A stretch of DNA of 64,000 nt from Haloarcula regularis (GCF_029338315.1 NZ_CP119794.1:2914001-2978000); one strand, 5' to 3'; shown: positions 8,519-16,892, counted from the first letter of the stretch. Notes: a model not told the origin generated them from the letters alone. Numbers and translations are program-made.

Positions 8519-9298
8519 ATGGTCCGTCGACCGATGGGTGTCTCTATGACCCGCGACATCGTGACCGAGGCGAACGCGAACATGGCGAGAACCTTCGAGC
8601 ACATCGCGGACCACGTCTCGGGCGGTGCGACTCGCCGGCACGGGGCCGCACTCGCTGTCTCGGCCGGCCTCCCGCTCTCGGTGTACAACCAGATATTCGC
8701 GTTCGACGCGCCACCCGACGACATCGCGGCGGCAGTGGCGTGGATGCGTGCCCGCGACGTCCCCTTCCTGGTGGGTGTGACAGACGGCGAGCACGAGCGC
8801 GTCCAGGAGGTCGACGCCGCGCTGGCGCTCCTCGATGACCCCGAGCTCGGCCTGGCGCACCGCTCGCTCGATGCCGTCCCGGCCGACGAGGGGCGTGTCG
8901 ACGTCACGGGGGTGTCGGGGTCGGACGACTTCGCCGACTTCGTGACCGTCTATACGGCGGTCTTCGGGCGTGCGGAACGCGTCGCCGAGCGGGTCCACCG
9001 GGCGGTCGCGGCCGCCGACGGCGCCGACCTGTACGTCGGCCGGGTCGACGGTCGGCCCGTCGCCAGTGGCGTCCTCGTCCGCACCGGCGACGTGGCCGGC
9101 ATCTACACTGTCGGCGTCGTCGAACCGTTCCGCGGTCGCGGCATCGGCAAAGCGACAACCCGCGCGCTGCTTCGTGCGGGCCGAGCCGACGGCTGTGAGG
9201 TGGCTGTGGTCCAGGCCGAGGCGTCGGTCGCACCGCTCTACGAGGACCTGGGGTTCGAACCCGTCGTCAGGTACCGGTACTTCCAGCCGACCGGGTGA
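8519..9298 (+). CDS. GNAT-family N-acetyltransferase
   Basis: A 259-residue protein with a C-terminal GNAT domain (about residues 125-255). The acetyl-CoA pyrophosphate loop is RGRGIG followed by KATTRALL, and the last strands contain APLYEDLGFEPV, typical of GNATs that acetylate small molecules or protein N-termini. The N-terminal half (1-120) has no clear family. The start could also be the ATG at 8546. It follows the M24 gene by 30 bases in the same direction and may be cotranscribed. Confidence 0.8.
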   Translation: MVRRPMGVSMTRDIVTEANANMARTFEHIADHVSGGATRRHGAALAVSAGLPLSVYNQIFAFDAPPDDIAAAVAWMRARDVPFLVGVTDGEHERVQEVDAALALLDDPELGLAHRSLDAVPADEGRVDVTGVSGSDDFADFVTVYTAVFGRAERVAERVHRAVAAADGADLYVGRVDGRPVASGVLVRTGDVAGIYTVGVVEPFRGRGIGKATTRALLRAGRADGCEVAVVQAEASVAPLYEDLGFEPVVRYRYFQPTG

Positions 9299-9308
9299 GT
9301 CGCGCCGC

Positions 9309-10382
9309 TCACCGACGCCACGACGCTGTGACACCGCGGTACGTCTCGTAACACCGCGACAGCACCGCGAGGGAGACGCTCTCGTTGCCGGTGTGGGCCT
9401 CGCCCGGTTCCGCCGCACCGACCACGACACACTCCGTGCCCGTCTGTGAGAGCCACCCGGCGTCCGTCGCGTGGGGCTTGACGACCTGCTGGGGCGCGCC
9501 CTCTTGGGTGGCGGCGGCCGCAGCCAGCACGCTCTCGGCGAAGGCGGCGTCCTCGCAGGCCATCGGCGGGAGGTCCTGGTCGACCTGCCAGGTGACGCCC
9601 TGGATGCCCTCGACGCGCTCCAGGGGGGCGCGTTCGCCGGGGACGGTCCGCTCGTCGACGGTCACCTCGCAGCGCTCTGGGATGACGTTCCACGCCGACC
9701 CGCCGTCGACCTCCGTGACCGCGACGCTCCCCGACAGGTCGTGGCCCAGCACCGTCGTCTCGGGAACGGTGAGCTCGCGGACTACGTCGACGGCGTCCGT
9801 GGCGCGGTAGATGGCGTTCTCGCCGGCCTCGGGTTCGCTGGCGTGGGCCGGTCGCCCCTCCGCGACGATGGTCGACCCGCGCCGGCCCTTGTGGGCGACG
9901 GCGACGTCGGTCACACCCTCCCCCGAGTACCCCGTCGACCCCTCGCCGACGACGGCGTAGTCGGGTGCGAAGCCGTCTTCGATGGCCGCCTGACAGCCGA
10001 TGCCGCCCTGCTCCTCGCCGACGAAGGAGGCAAAGACCAGTTCCCCGGCCGGGTCGGCGTCCCTGAAAGCGAGCATCGCGGCGGCGACACACCCCTTCAT
10101 GTCGGCGGCGCCCCGGCCGTACAGGCGTCCGTCTCGCTCCTCGACGACGTACTCGCCGTCGGCTACCTGCGAGTCGTCCGGCGGGACGACGTCGTGGTGG
10201 CCGACGAGCGCGAGCGACGGCTCGCCGTCGCCCTTGCGAGCGAGGACGTTCCCGTGGTCGTCACGGGTCACGTCGGCCGCTGTCTCGGCCCGGAGCCACG
10301 CCTCGATACGGTCGCCGGCGGCCGTCTCGTCCTCGTGGCTCGGTATCGCGACCAGTTCACGCGTGAGGTCGGTGACGTCCAT
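9309..10382 (-). CDS. M20-family deacylase (ArgE/DapE/LysK-like)
   Basis: A 357-residue M20 metallopeptidase. It has GHHDVVPP at about residues 61-68 (metal histidine and aspartate region), the bridging aspartate in GRGAADMKG near 95, the catalytic/metal glutamates in GEEQGGIG near 127, GEGSTG near 150 and the late histidine in EAHTGNESV near 334. Relatives remove acyl groups from acetyl-ornithine, succinyl-diaminopimelate or carrier-bound lysine. With no biosynthetic neighbours the substrate cannot be fixed. The gene is convergent with the GNAT gene. Confidence 0.85.
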   Translation of the reverse strand: MDVTDLTRELVAIPSHEDETAAGDRIEAWLRAETAADVTRDDHGNVLARKGDGEPSLALVGHHDVVPPDDSQVADGEYVVEERDGRLYGRGAADMKGCVAAAMLAFRDADPAGELVFASFVGEEQGGIGCQAAIEDGFAPDYAVVGEGSTGYSGEGVTDVAVAHKGRRGSTIVAEGRPAHASEPEAGENAIYRATDAVDVVRELTVPETTVLGHDLSGSVAVTEVDGGSAWNVIPERCEVTVDERTVPGERAPLERVEGIQGVTWQVDQDLPPMACEDAAFAESVLAAAAATQEGAPQQVVKPHATDAGWLSQTGTECVVVGAAEPGEAHTGNESVSLAVLSRCYETYRGVTASWRR

Positions 10383-10525
10383 ACCGGTCGGTCGGTGGCC
10401 GCGGGTTTGTGTCTTGCTGGACCGGTGCCGTCAGTCACCGACTACGCGAGGCAGAGCGAGTGTGATAGCCGGTCCGTTGTCCGGACGGCGGCCCCGGGAC
10501 GCTCCCGGCGCTCGCGGGTGAACAT

Positions 10526-10534
10526 CCTTATCAA
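10526..10534 (+). promoter_or_regulatory. TATA box for the PIN-ATPase-KH gene
   Basis: CCTTATCAA is centred 27 bases upstream of the ATG at 10557. This supports that ATG over far longer open-frame extensions. Confidence 0.55.
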
Positions 10535-10556
10535 TCGACGGCCGCGTACTCCCGGT

Positions 10557-12434
10557 ATGGAAATTGTACCGGACACGAGCGTGGTCGTCGACGGCCGCGT
10601 GTCCGAACAGGTCGAGGCCGACGCCGACCCGGACTCGCCGGAGAGCGGCAAGGGCTTCGCCGGCGCGACGGTGGTGATGCCCGAGGCCGTCGTCGGCGAA
10701 CTCGAAGCACAGGCCAACGACGGCCGACAGACCGGCTGGGAGGGACTCGAGGAGCTCCAGCGACTGGTCGATCTCGCGAGCGAGGGCATCATCGAGGTCG
10801 AATACGTCGGCCGGCGGCCCGACGCCATCGAGAAACGCGACGCCGGCGAGGGCGAGATCGACGCGCTCATCCGGGACGTCGCCGGCGACCGCGACGCCGT
10901 GCTCGTCACCAGTGACGACGTCCAGGCCGAGGTGGCCCGCGCGAAGGGGCTCCAGGTCGAGTACTTTGAACCGCGGGGCCGCTCGGTCGACCGCCTGGAG
11001 ATAGAGAACTTCTTCGACGAGTCGACGATGAGCGTCCACCTGAAGGTGGGCGTCGCTCCCTTCGCGAAGAAGGGCGACATCGGTGACATGCATTACCAGC
11101 CCATCCGGGACAGCGAGGCCACCGAGTCCGAACTGCGGGAGTACGCCGCCGACATCGAGGACGGTGCTCGCGGGTCGCCCGACGGCTTCGTCGAACTCGA
11201 CGAACCGGGGATGACGATCATCCAGTTCCGCGACCTCCGTATCGCCATCGCCCGCCCGCCGTTCTCCGACGCACTCGAAATCACGGCCGTCCGGCCGATC
11301 GTCAAGACCGAACTCGACGACTACGAGTACGCCGACGAACTCCGGGACCGCTTCACCGAACACCAGCGGGGCGTCCTCATCTCCGGGTCGCCCGGGGCCG
11401 GGAAGTCGACGTTCGCCCAGGCCGTCGCGGAGTTCCTGGTCGACGCCGACTACTCGGTCAAGACGATGGAGAAGCCACGGGACCTCCAGGTCGGCCCGAA
11501 CGTCACCCAGTACACCGCCCTCGACGGATCGATGGCGAAGACGGCCGACTCACTGCTGATGGTGCGACCCGACTACACCATCTACGACGAGGTCCGCAAG
11601 ACCGACGACTTCGAGGTCTTCGCGGACATGCGTCTGGCCGGCGTCGGCATGGTCGGGGTCGTCCACGCGACCCGCGCCATCGACGCCCTCCAGCGGCTCA
11701 TCGGCCGGGTCGAACTCGGCCTCATCCCGCAGATCGTCGACACCGTCGTCTACATCGAGGCCGGGCAGGTCCACACCGTCTACGACGTCACGACCGAGGT
11801 GAAGGTGCCCGCGGGCCTCATGGAGGAAGACCTCGCCCGCCCGGTCATCATGGTCAAGGACTTCGAGACAGACGCCCCGGCCTTCGAGATCTACACCTTC
11901 AACAACCAGGTCGTCACCGTCCCGCTGAACGAGGACGACGACGGCGAGGACTCGGGCGTCGACCGCCTCGCGAAACAGGAGGTCGAACGCGAGATTCGCT
12001 CCATCGCCCGCGGTCACGTGGAGGTCGAACTCCGCGGCCCGAACACGGCCGTCGTCTGGGTCGAGGACGACGACATCTCACAGGTCATCGGCAAGGGCGG
12101 CGGCCGCATCAGCGACGTCGAGAACCGCCTGGGCATCGACATCGACGTCCGGACCTTCGCGGAGCGCCCGACCGGCCCCTCCGGCGGCCCACAGACCGAT
12201 AGCGGGGGCCAGCAGGGCGAAATCGTCCAACCCGAAGTGACCTCCCGGCACATCATCGTCCCGCTTGACGGGCACTCTGGCGACACCGTGGAGGTCCAGG
12301 CCGACGGCGAGTACCTGTTTACGGCCACCGTCTCGCGGGGCGGGGAGATTCAGGTCTCCCGCGGGTCCGGTATCGCAGAAGAACTGGAGCGGGCCATCGA
12401 CCGCGGGAACACGATTACGGTCGTGCCGTCGTAG
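10557..12434 (+). CDS. PIN-domain / PilT-type ATPase / KH-domain protein
   Basis: A 625-residue archaeal three-domain protein. Residues 1-140 form a PIN nuclease domain with conserved acids (PDTSVVVD, EIDALI, VLVTSDD). Residues about 230-430 are a PilT/VirB11-like ATPase with Walker A GSPGAGKST at 278-286 and DEVRKTDDFE near 344. Residues 495-540 are a KH domain with VIGKGGGRISDVE. Related archaeal proteins are annotated as PINc/VapC family ATPases and are presumed to act in RNA processing or ribosome-linked quality control. The last 30 codons are duplicated 108 bases downstream. Confidence 0.9.
   Translation: MEIVPDTSVVVDGRVSEQVEADADPDSPESGKGFAGATVVMPEAVVGELEAQANDGRQTGWEGLEELQRLVDLASEGIIEVEYVGRRPDAIEKRDAGEGEIDALIRDVAGDRDAVLVTSDDVQAEVARAKGLQVEYFEPRGRSVDRLEIENFFDESTMSVHLKVGVAPFAKKGDIGDMHYQPIRDSEATESELREYAADIEDGARGSPDGFVELDEPGMTIIQFRDLRIAIARPPFSDALEITAVRPIVKTELDDYEYADELRDRFTEHQRGVLISGSPGAGKSTFAQAVAEFLVDADYSVKTMEKPRDLQVGPNVTQYTALDGSMAKTADSLLMVRPDYTIYDEVRKTDDFEVFADMRLAGVGMVGVVHATRAIDALQRLIGRVELGLIPQIVDTVVYIEAGQVHTVYDVTTEVKVPAGLMEEDLARPVIMVKDFETDAPAFEIYTFNNQVVTVPLNEDDDGEDSGVDRLAKQEVEREIRSIARGHVEVELRGPNTAVVWVEDDDISQVIGKGGGRISDVENRLGIDIDVRTFAERPTGPSGGPQTDSGGQQGEIVQPEVTSRHIIVPLDGHSGDTVEVQADGEYLFTATVSRGGEIQVSRGSGIAEELERAIDRGNTITVVPS
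12345..12434 (+). repeat. 90-base direct repeat, copy A (gene 3' end)
   Basis: This is the last 30 codons, including the stop, of the PIN-ATPase-KH gene. The same 90 bases recur at 12543-12632 with three mismatches, one of which would change Arg to Trp. Confidence 0.9.
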
Positions 12435-12466
12435 TTGCGAGCGAGGAACGAGCGAGCGTCTTTCGT

Positions 12467-12533
12467 CGACGTTTTTCGAGGAGTGGGACCCACAGCGAGC
12501 GGAGCGAGCGAGGACCCCCGACGACGAAAAAGG
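12467..12533. repeat. 66-base palindromic element, copy 1
   Basis: The element starts ACGTTTTTCGAGGAGTGG and ends ACGACGAAAAAGGT, with GCGAGCGGAGCGAGC in the middle, so the two halves can pair. The same ends recur at 25348. It lies between the two copies of the 90-base duplication and could fold as a terminator-like hairpin. Confidence 0.6.
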
Positions 12534-12542
12534 TCGGTGTGC

Positions 12543-12632
12543 GAGATTCAGGTCTCCCGCGGGTCCGGTATCGCAGAAGAACTGGAGTGGGCCATCGACC
12601 GCGGGAACACGATCACCGTCGTGCCGTCGTAG
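12543..12632 (+). pseudogene. Duplicated 3' fragment of the PIN-ATPase-KH gene (copy B)
   Basis: Thirty codons ending in a stop repeat the C-terminus of the upstream gene (IQVSRGSGIAEEL, then EWAIDRG where the parent has ERAIDRG). An in-frame ATG at 12435 could give a 65-residue protein, but its N-terminal half comes from the palindromic element. I regard it as a duplication scar rather than a functional gene. Confidence 0.7.
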
Positions 12633-12670
12633 GCACGAACGGGCGCTGCCGGCCAGGCCGCCCGTCCACA

Positions 12671-12677
12671 TTTATAC
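12671..12677 (+). promoter_or_regulatory. TATA box for the SAMP/MoaD-like gene
   Basis: TTTATAC is centred 27 bases upstream of the ATG at 12701. The transcript is probably leaderless. Confidence 0.65.
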
Positions 12678-12700
12678 TGCCGTGCGCCTAGGAACCGGGT

Positions 12701-12976
12701 ATGGAAATCGAGCTCCGTTTCTTCGCGAACTTCCGGGAGGCGGTCGGGCAAAAGACCATCCACCGCGAGTTCGACGACGACGCGAAGGCCGGCGACATCC
12801 TCCGGTCGCTCCCCGAGGAGTTCCCCGAGATGGAACTGTTCGAGGGAGATGGCCAGCTGCGCCAGTACCTGACGATTCTGCGCAACGGCCAGGACATCGA
12901 ACACATCGAGGGGCTCGAGACCTCGATCGAGGACGGCGACGAGCTCAGCGTCTTCCCGCCGGTCGCGGGCGGCTAA
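12701..12976 (+). CDS. SAMP/MoaD-family ubiquitin-like modifier and sulfur carrier
   Basis: A 91-residue beta-grasp protein. It begins with the MoaD-like strand EIELRFFANFREAVGQK and ends ELSVFPPVAGG, with the free Gly-Gly terminus that an E1 enzyme adenylates. The length matches haloarchaeal SAMP1 (87 aa) and SAMP3 (92 aa). It may be conjugated to lysines of target proteins by UbaA, may carry thiocarboxylate sulfur for molybdopterin synthase, or both. Its position at the head of a pterin/AOR gene block favours a cofactor role. Which SAMP number it corresponds to cannot be decided from sequence alone. Its stop overlaps the convergent Cys-Cys protein by four bases. Confidence 0.88.
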   Translation: MEIELRFFANFREAVGQKTIHREFDDDAKAGDILRSLPEEFPEMELFEGDGQLRQYLTILRNGQDIEHIEGLETSIEDGDELSVFPPVAGG

Positions 12977-13368
12977 CAGCAGAAGATGAACGGGTAGAGA
13001 AGCCCCACCCGGTCGCCGTCCTCGAGCGTCGTCTCGAGGCCATCGAGCAGCTCGTTGAACTGCCCGTTGACCGTCACGCGGGCGTAACACCGCGTCTGTT
13101 CTCCTTCCGGGTTCTTCACCCACGTCCCGGGAAGGTCGACCAGCTCCGGCGCCCAGCCGTCCGTCGAGGCCTCGGACTCCGTCTCGGCGATGAGGAGGTC
13201 TGCCACGTCGTAGGTCCCACAGAACGCCTCGAGGAAGTCCCCGAGCGTCCGCCCGTCGAAGGTGTACTCCATGTGCGGTTCCCCGACGGCGTCTCTGACG
13301 TGGCCCGTACAGCGGACCTCGACGGTCCGCTCGGCGGCCGCCTCCTGCTCGCGAAGTTGCCTGCTCAT
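12973..13368 (-). CDS. Beta-grasp-like pterin-cluster protein ending in Cys-Cys
   Basis: A 131-residue protein. The C-terminal part (VTVNGQFNELLDGLETTLEDGDRVGLLYPF) follows the MoaD/ThiS pattern of the last strands of a beta-grasp fold, but the chain ends FIFCC instead of Gly-Gly. The N-terminal strand VEVRCTGHVRDAVGE also looks MoaD-like, and an insertion of about 30 residues lies in the middle. Such a terminus cannot be adenylated as in SAMP proteins, although two terminal thiols could bind metal or sulfur. The start at 13368 was chosen because the upstream extension to 13413 uses rare TTG, TTA and CTA codons. It lies in the AOR/pterin block. Its function is unknown. Confidence 0.75.
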   Translation of the reverse strand: MSRQLREQEAAAERTVEVRCTGHVRDAVGEPHMEYTFDGRTLGDFLEAFCGTYDVADLLIAETESEASTDGWAPELVDLPGTWVKNPEGEQTRCYARVTVNGQFNELLDGLETTLEDGDRVGLLYPFIFCC

Positions 13369-13430
13369 GCCGAGGGCTAGGGTCGCGAGCAGTAACAACG
13401 TGAGCCCGAACATGTTCGCCCGGGGTTGGC

Positions 13431-13437
13431 TTTAATT
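13431..13437 (+). promoter_or_regulatory. TATA box for the 122-aa gene
   Basis: TTTAATT is centred 26 bases before the ATG at 13460. The same AT-rich block is near-palindromic and may also serve the divergent Cys-Cys gene. Confidence 0.55.
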
Positions 13438-13459
13438 GGGTCCGGCCCGACGCGGAGGT

Positions 13460-13828
13460 ATGGACGACATCGAACTGGCCATCCCGGGCCCCATCGTCGA
13501 CTCGCTGCCCGAGGACGGCGCGGACGCGAAGCGGGACATCCAGCGCGCCGTCGACGGGTGGGAGCAGGACATCAACGCGGTGCTCGAGAGCGACGATCCC
13601 GCCGCCGGCGTCGTCGACCTCATCGAGTACTTCGAGGACCGCTGGGAGGCCTACGACGAGTACGTCGTGGAGCTGCGGGCGTGGGGACAGTCGCCCATCT
13701 ACGCGATGGTCTGGCGCGACCTCGTGGCGTCGGTCATCCAGCAGCTATACGACCACGCCGACCTGGCCGACCGCATCAATCGCGAGCGCAACGCCCGCAT
13801 CGTCGACGACGGCATCCGGCCCGGCTGA
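13460..13828 (+). CDS. Conserved-looking helical protein of unknown function
   Basis: A 122-residue acidic, mostly helical protein without membrane segments, cysteines or a recognised motif. The aromatic-rich stretch EYFEDRWEAYDEY and the block SPIYAMVWRDLVASV could form a helical bundle. It has a leaderless promoter, typical haloarchaeal codon use, and lies in the AOR/pterin block, transcribed in line with two further small genes. I do not recognise the family. A role in cofactor maturation is only suggested by position. Confidence 0.7.
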   Translation: MDDIELAIPGPIVDSLPEDGADAKRDIQRAVDGWEQDINAVLESDDPAAGVVDLIEYFEDRWEAYDEYVVELRAWGQSPIYAMVWRDLVASVIQQLYDHADLADRINRERNARIVDDGIRPG

Positions 13829-13880
13829 GCGGGGCCACGACACCCACAGGGTTTAGCCGCGAGGGTCCCTACGACCACCG

Positions 13881-14135
13881 ATGCGACGTGAACGGAGCTG
13901 GCGCGGTATCTCCATCCGGGCCGCCGTCGGCTACCTCGAGAACTGCGGCGGCGAACGGCAGGACGAGACGACCGTCGCCGGCGACGGGTGGACGGCCGAG
14001 CTCTCCGCCGAGAAGGTCAGCGTCGGCCCCTCCTTGCAGTTGAACGAGGTGACGGTGGTCTTCGAGGGGGAGCGGGAGACGCTCGACCCGCTCATCGAGA
14101 AGTTCGCACAGAAGGCGATGCGCGCGGGCGGGTGA
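13881..14135 (+). CDS. MoaD-related C-terminal-domain (DUF1952-like) protein
   Basis: An 84-residue protein (GISIRAAVGYLENCGGE at its start, VTVVFEGERETLDPLIEKFAQKAMRAGG at its end). It resembles the small domain described as the MoaD-related C-terminal domain (DUF1952) seen in some molybdopterin gene clusters. It ends in Gly-Gly, but this is probably not an exposed beta-grasp tail. It is four bases upstream of the next gene, so the two are very likely cotranslated. The link to pterin synthesis is inferred from family resemblance and neighbours. Confidence 0.65.
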   Translation: MRRERSWRGISIRAAVGYLENCGGERQDETTVAGDGWTAELSAEKVSVGPSLQLNEVTVVFEGERETLDPLIEKFAQKAMRAGG

Positions 14136-14139
14136 GATT

Positions 14140-14502
14140 GTGGCCGACCACCCCATCGAAGGACAACTCCTCCTGGCGGCGGGCGCCCGGGCGAGCGTCG
14201 CCCTGCACCGCGTCGACGGCCTCGTCGAGCGGGCCCAGGACCACGTCGTCGCCAACCGCGAGGCGTACGAGCGGACCTACGAGCGCATCGAGGGCGCCCG
14301 CGACGCCGACTTCTACTGCGTCGAGACGGGATTCTGGGAGCGGGTCGGCGAGGAACTGGGCCTGGACCGCCGGGAGGCCGACGCCGTCCGGCGCGCCCAC
14401 GAGGCGCAGTTCACCCGCGACGGCCGGCGACTCGACCGGGAGTCGGAGTTCGAGACGACACTCGAGGTGCGGGAAGTGGTGGCCGTCTCGGCTACACGCT
14501 GA
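14140..14502 (+). CDS. Conserved-looking unknown protein in the pterin block
   Basis: A 120-residue protein that starts with GTG four bases after the preceding stop. It is acidic and helical with a central EAYERTYERIEGARDADFYCVETGFW segment (residues about 46-71, given here only in part) and a C-terminal strand-rich end. There is no recognised motif. The tight spacing implies coupling to the DUF1952-like gene. Its 3' end overlaps the convergent gene at 14492 by 11 bases. A function cannot be assigned. Confidence 0.65.
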   Translation: MADHPIEGQLLLAAGARASVALHRVDGLVERAQDHVVANREAYERTYERIEGARDADFYCVETGFWERVGEELGLDRREADAVRRAHEAQFTRDGRRLDRESEFETTLEVREVVAVSATR

Positions 14503-14854
14503 GCGTCTCGAGTACCTTCTCCGAGAAGTCCGTCTCCGAGAGGTCGCCGTTGTGCAGGCGGTCGAACCACTCGGCGTCGACGTACCAGTAGCCCCGGACC
14601 TCGCCGTCCAGGTCGAGCACCGTGGCCTCGACGTCGTGGCCCGTCCAGTCGTCGGTATGCAGGTCACGCAGGACATTGATGACCCGGCCGATCTCGCGGT
14701 GGGGGACCGACCCAGGCTCGGCGGCGATGGACTCGTAGGTGACCTCGTAGGTCTCGTCCTCCGTGCGCTCGGTGAACGTCTGGACGTAGACGCCGTGGCT
14801 GGTCAGGCGCGACTCCACCTGGAACTCGAAATCGTCGAAATCCTCCTTGCCCAT
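14492..14854 (-). CDS. Conserved-looking unknown protein downstream of AOR
   Basis: A 120-residue acidic protein (GKEDFDDFEFQVESRLTSHG at the start, WYVDAEWFDRLHNGDL near residue 92). It appears alpha/beta and soluble. It follows the AOR gene on the same strand with a 74-base gap, so cotranscription is likely. No catalytic motif or metal ligand set is visible. It could be an accessory of the oxidoreductase, but that rests on position only. Confidence 0.7.
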   Translation of the reverse strand: MGKEDFDDFEFQVESRLTSHGVYVQTFTERTEDETYEVTYESIAAEPGSVPHREIGRVINVLRDLHTDDWTGHDVEATVLDLDGEVRGYWYVDAEWFDRLHNGDLSETDFSEKVLETLSV

Positions 14855-14928
14855 TAGTGACGCTGTCCCCCCGCGGCACGCTGGGTTCACCGCTCCGGTT
14901 CGGGGCATCTCCTGCGGTCGATGCCTCG

Positions 14929-16872
14929 TCAGTCGTCGCTCGGGGCGGCCGCGCCGCCGGCGCTGACGCCGGTGCCGGGGCCGATGTCGATGCCCAGGTC
15001 GTCGAGCTTCTCGTCGGGCACGACGCCGTCCTCCCAGCCGCGCACGTCGTAGTACTCCGCTTTCAGCTCGTCCAGCTCGGCGAGTTCGCCCTCGGAGCCG
15101 CCCTGTGCCGGGATGGCGTCCTCGTGGCCCTCGACGAACCGGCCCGGCAGATCGTCGTCGCTGCCGTCGAAGCCCGCGAGGTTGTTGTAGTACCGTTCGA
15201 GGTTGTAGATGCGCTCGCCGGCCTCCATCAGCTCGTCCTCGGTGACGTCCAGGCCGGTCATGCCGTTGTACTGCAGGACGTACTCCTCGATGCCCTCGGC
15301 GAAGGCGTTGAACTTGCAGATGTCGAAGGAGTCGCTGATGGCGTGGAGGTCCTGGAACAGGGCACACAGTTCGCCCTTGCCCTCCCACTCGCGGGGGTCG
15401 ACCTTCTCCGGGACGCCCAGGATCTCGGCGGCGGGCGTGTAGCCACGGAGGTGGCAGGCGCCGCGGTTCGAGGTGGCGTAGCCGATGGCCATCCCCTTCA
15501 TGCAGCGGGGGTCGTAGGCCGCCATCGTCTGGCCCTTGACCGCCAGCGAGTTGTCGTGGGCGTCGAACTCCTCGCCGAGGTGGTTCGGGCCCTCGGCGAG
15601 GTGGTCGGCGAGCTCGCCGTCGCGCTCGGCGATGGCGTCGATCATGTCGATCATCGTGTCTGCGTCGCCCCAGTCCATGCCCTCGCCGAGCCCGTCGAGC
15701 TTGCCCTGCTCGGTCATCTCCATGGCCATCGCCATCGTGTTGCCCACGTCGATGGTGTCGACGCCCATGTCGTTGCACCGCTCGAGCATCACGGCGATCT
15801 TGTCGCGCTCGACGTGGCCGGAGTTCGGGCCCAGCGCCCACGCGGACTCGTACTCGTAGGACTCGGTGCGGACGTTCAGCTCCTCGCCCTTGTGCATCGT
15901 CTGGACCTCGACTTCCTTCTTGCAGGCGACCGGACAGGAGTGACAGGTCGGCTCGTCGACGAGGATGTTCTCGCGGACGTTCTCGCCGGAGACGTCCTCG
16001 GAGTCGATGATGCGCTCGCCGCCGCCCTCCGACTCCGACATCGACCGGGTCGAGGAGTACTTCGCGTTCTTGGTCGGCAGGCCGTCCATCTCCTCGGTGA
16101 GGTTCATCAGCACGTTGGTGCCGTACACCGAGAGGCCGCCCTCGTTGGGACCGGTGATGTCGGACTCCTGGATGACCTGCATGGCCTGCTTGTGGCCCTC
16201 CTGGAACGTTTCCTTGTCCTTCGGTTTCGGCATCCGTGTCGGCGACTTCACGACCACGGCCTTCAGCTTCTTGTTGCCCATCACACAGCCGGTCCCGCCA
16301 CGGCCCGAGGCCCGGTCGTCCTCGTTGACGATGCAGGCGTACTTGACCTCGTTCTCGCCGGCGGGCCCGATAGCCATCGCCGAGAGGTTCTTGCCGTACG
16401 AGCCCTCTACCTCGTCTTCGATCTCCGAGATGGTGTCGTGGATGCCCCAGCCCCACATGTGGGAGGCGTCGCGCAGTTCGACCTCGCCGTCCTCGACGAC
16501 GGCGTAGACGGGGTGTTCGGACTGCCCCTCGAACAGCAGGCCGTCGAACCCGGCCCACTTGAGACGCGCACCCGACCAGCCGCCGTGGTGGGAGTCTGTG
16601 ACCTGTCCCTCGATCGGCGATTTGGTGCAGATGGCGATACGGCCGCTCATGGTCACCTGTGTCCCCGTCAGGGGACCGTTCATGAACGCGAGCAGGTTGT
16701 CCGGGCCCAGCGGGTCGACGTCCGGCCCCTGGTCGAAGACGTACTTCACGCCCAGCCCCCGGGCGCCGATGTACTTCTTCGCGTCCTCGTCGTCGATGCC
16801 CTCGTAGGACACCTCCCCCTCTCCGAGGTCTATTCGGGCGATGTGGTCTTGGAAGCCGCCGAGGTCAGTCAT
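14929..16872 (-). CDS. aor: Tungsten-type aldehyde ferredoxin oxidoreductase
   Basis: A 647-residue member of the AOR family, which oxidises aldehydes to carboxylic acids with ferredoxin as acceptor, using a tungsten bis-pterin cofactor and one [4Fe-4S] cluster. Visible marks are the N-terminal domain (ARGLGVKYVF), the pterin-binding glycine-rich GRGGTGCVMG near residue 185, the cluster ligands CHSCPVAC near 285, and the distal cysteine in DICKFNAF near 490. The length is slightly above the usual 605-630. The ATG at 16872 fits a TATA-like box 27 bases upstream. It sits amid pterin-synthesis genes and a TOBE regulator, which suggests coordinated cofactor supply. Confidence 0.93.
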   Translation of the reverse strand: MTDLGGFQDHIARIDLGEGEVSYEGIDDEDAKKYIGARGLGVKYVFDQGPDVDPLGPDNLLAFMNGPLTGTQVTMSGRIAICTKSPIEGQVTDSHHGGWSGARLKWAGFDGLLFEGQSEHPVYAVVEDGEVELRDASHMWGWGIHDTISEIEDEVEGSYGKNLSAMAIGPAGENEVKYACIVNEDDRASGRGGTGCVMGNKKLKAVVVKSPTRMPKPKDKETFQEGHKQAMQVIQESDITGPNEGGLSVYGTNVLMNLTEEMDGLPTKNAKYSSTRSMSESEGGGERIIDSEDVSGENVRENILVDEPTCHSCPVACKKEVEVQTMHKGEELNVRTESYEYESAWALGPNSGHVERDKIAVMLERCNDMGVDTIDVGNTMAMAMEMTEQGKLDGLGEGMDWGDADTMIDMIDAIAERDGELADHLAEGPNHLGEEFDAHDNSLAVKGQTMAAYDPRCMKGMAIGYATSNRGACHLRGYTPAAEILGVPEKVDPREWEGKGELCALFQDLHAISDSFDICKFNAFAEGIEEYVLQYNGMTGLDVTEDELMEAGERIYNLERYYNNLAGFDGSDDDLPGRFVEGHEDAIPAQGGSEGELAELDELKAEYYDVRGWEDGVVPDEKLDDLGIDIGPGTGVSAGGAAAPSDD

Positions 16873-16892
16873 GAATATCTGTCCTAGACCGG

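Noticed and set aside
9250..9266. GGGGTTCGAACCC resembling a tRNA T-arm
   Set aside because: It lies inside the GNAT coding sequence at a conserved LGFEP region and no acceptor, D-arm or anticodon arm can be built around it.
13369..13413. Hydrophobic N-terminal extension (signal-like) of the Cys-Cys protein
   Set aside because: Codons TTG, TTA and CTA are rare in this genome, and the family-like part starts at the downstream ATG. The extension could still be real if the protein is exported.
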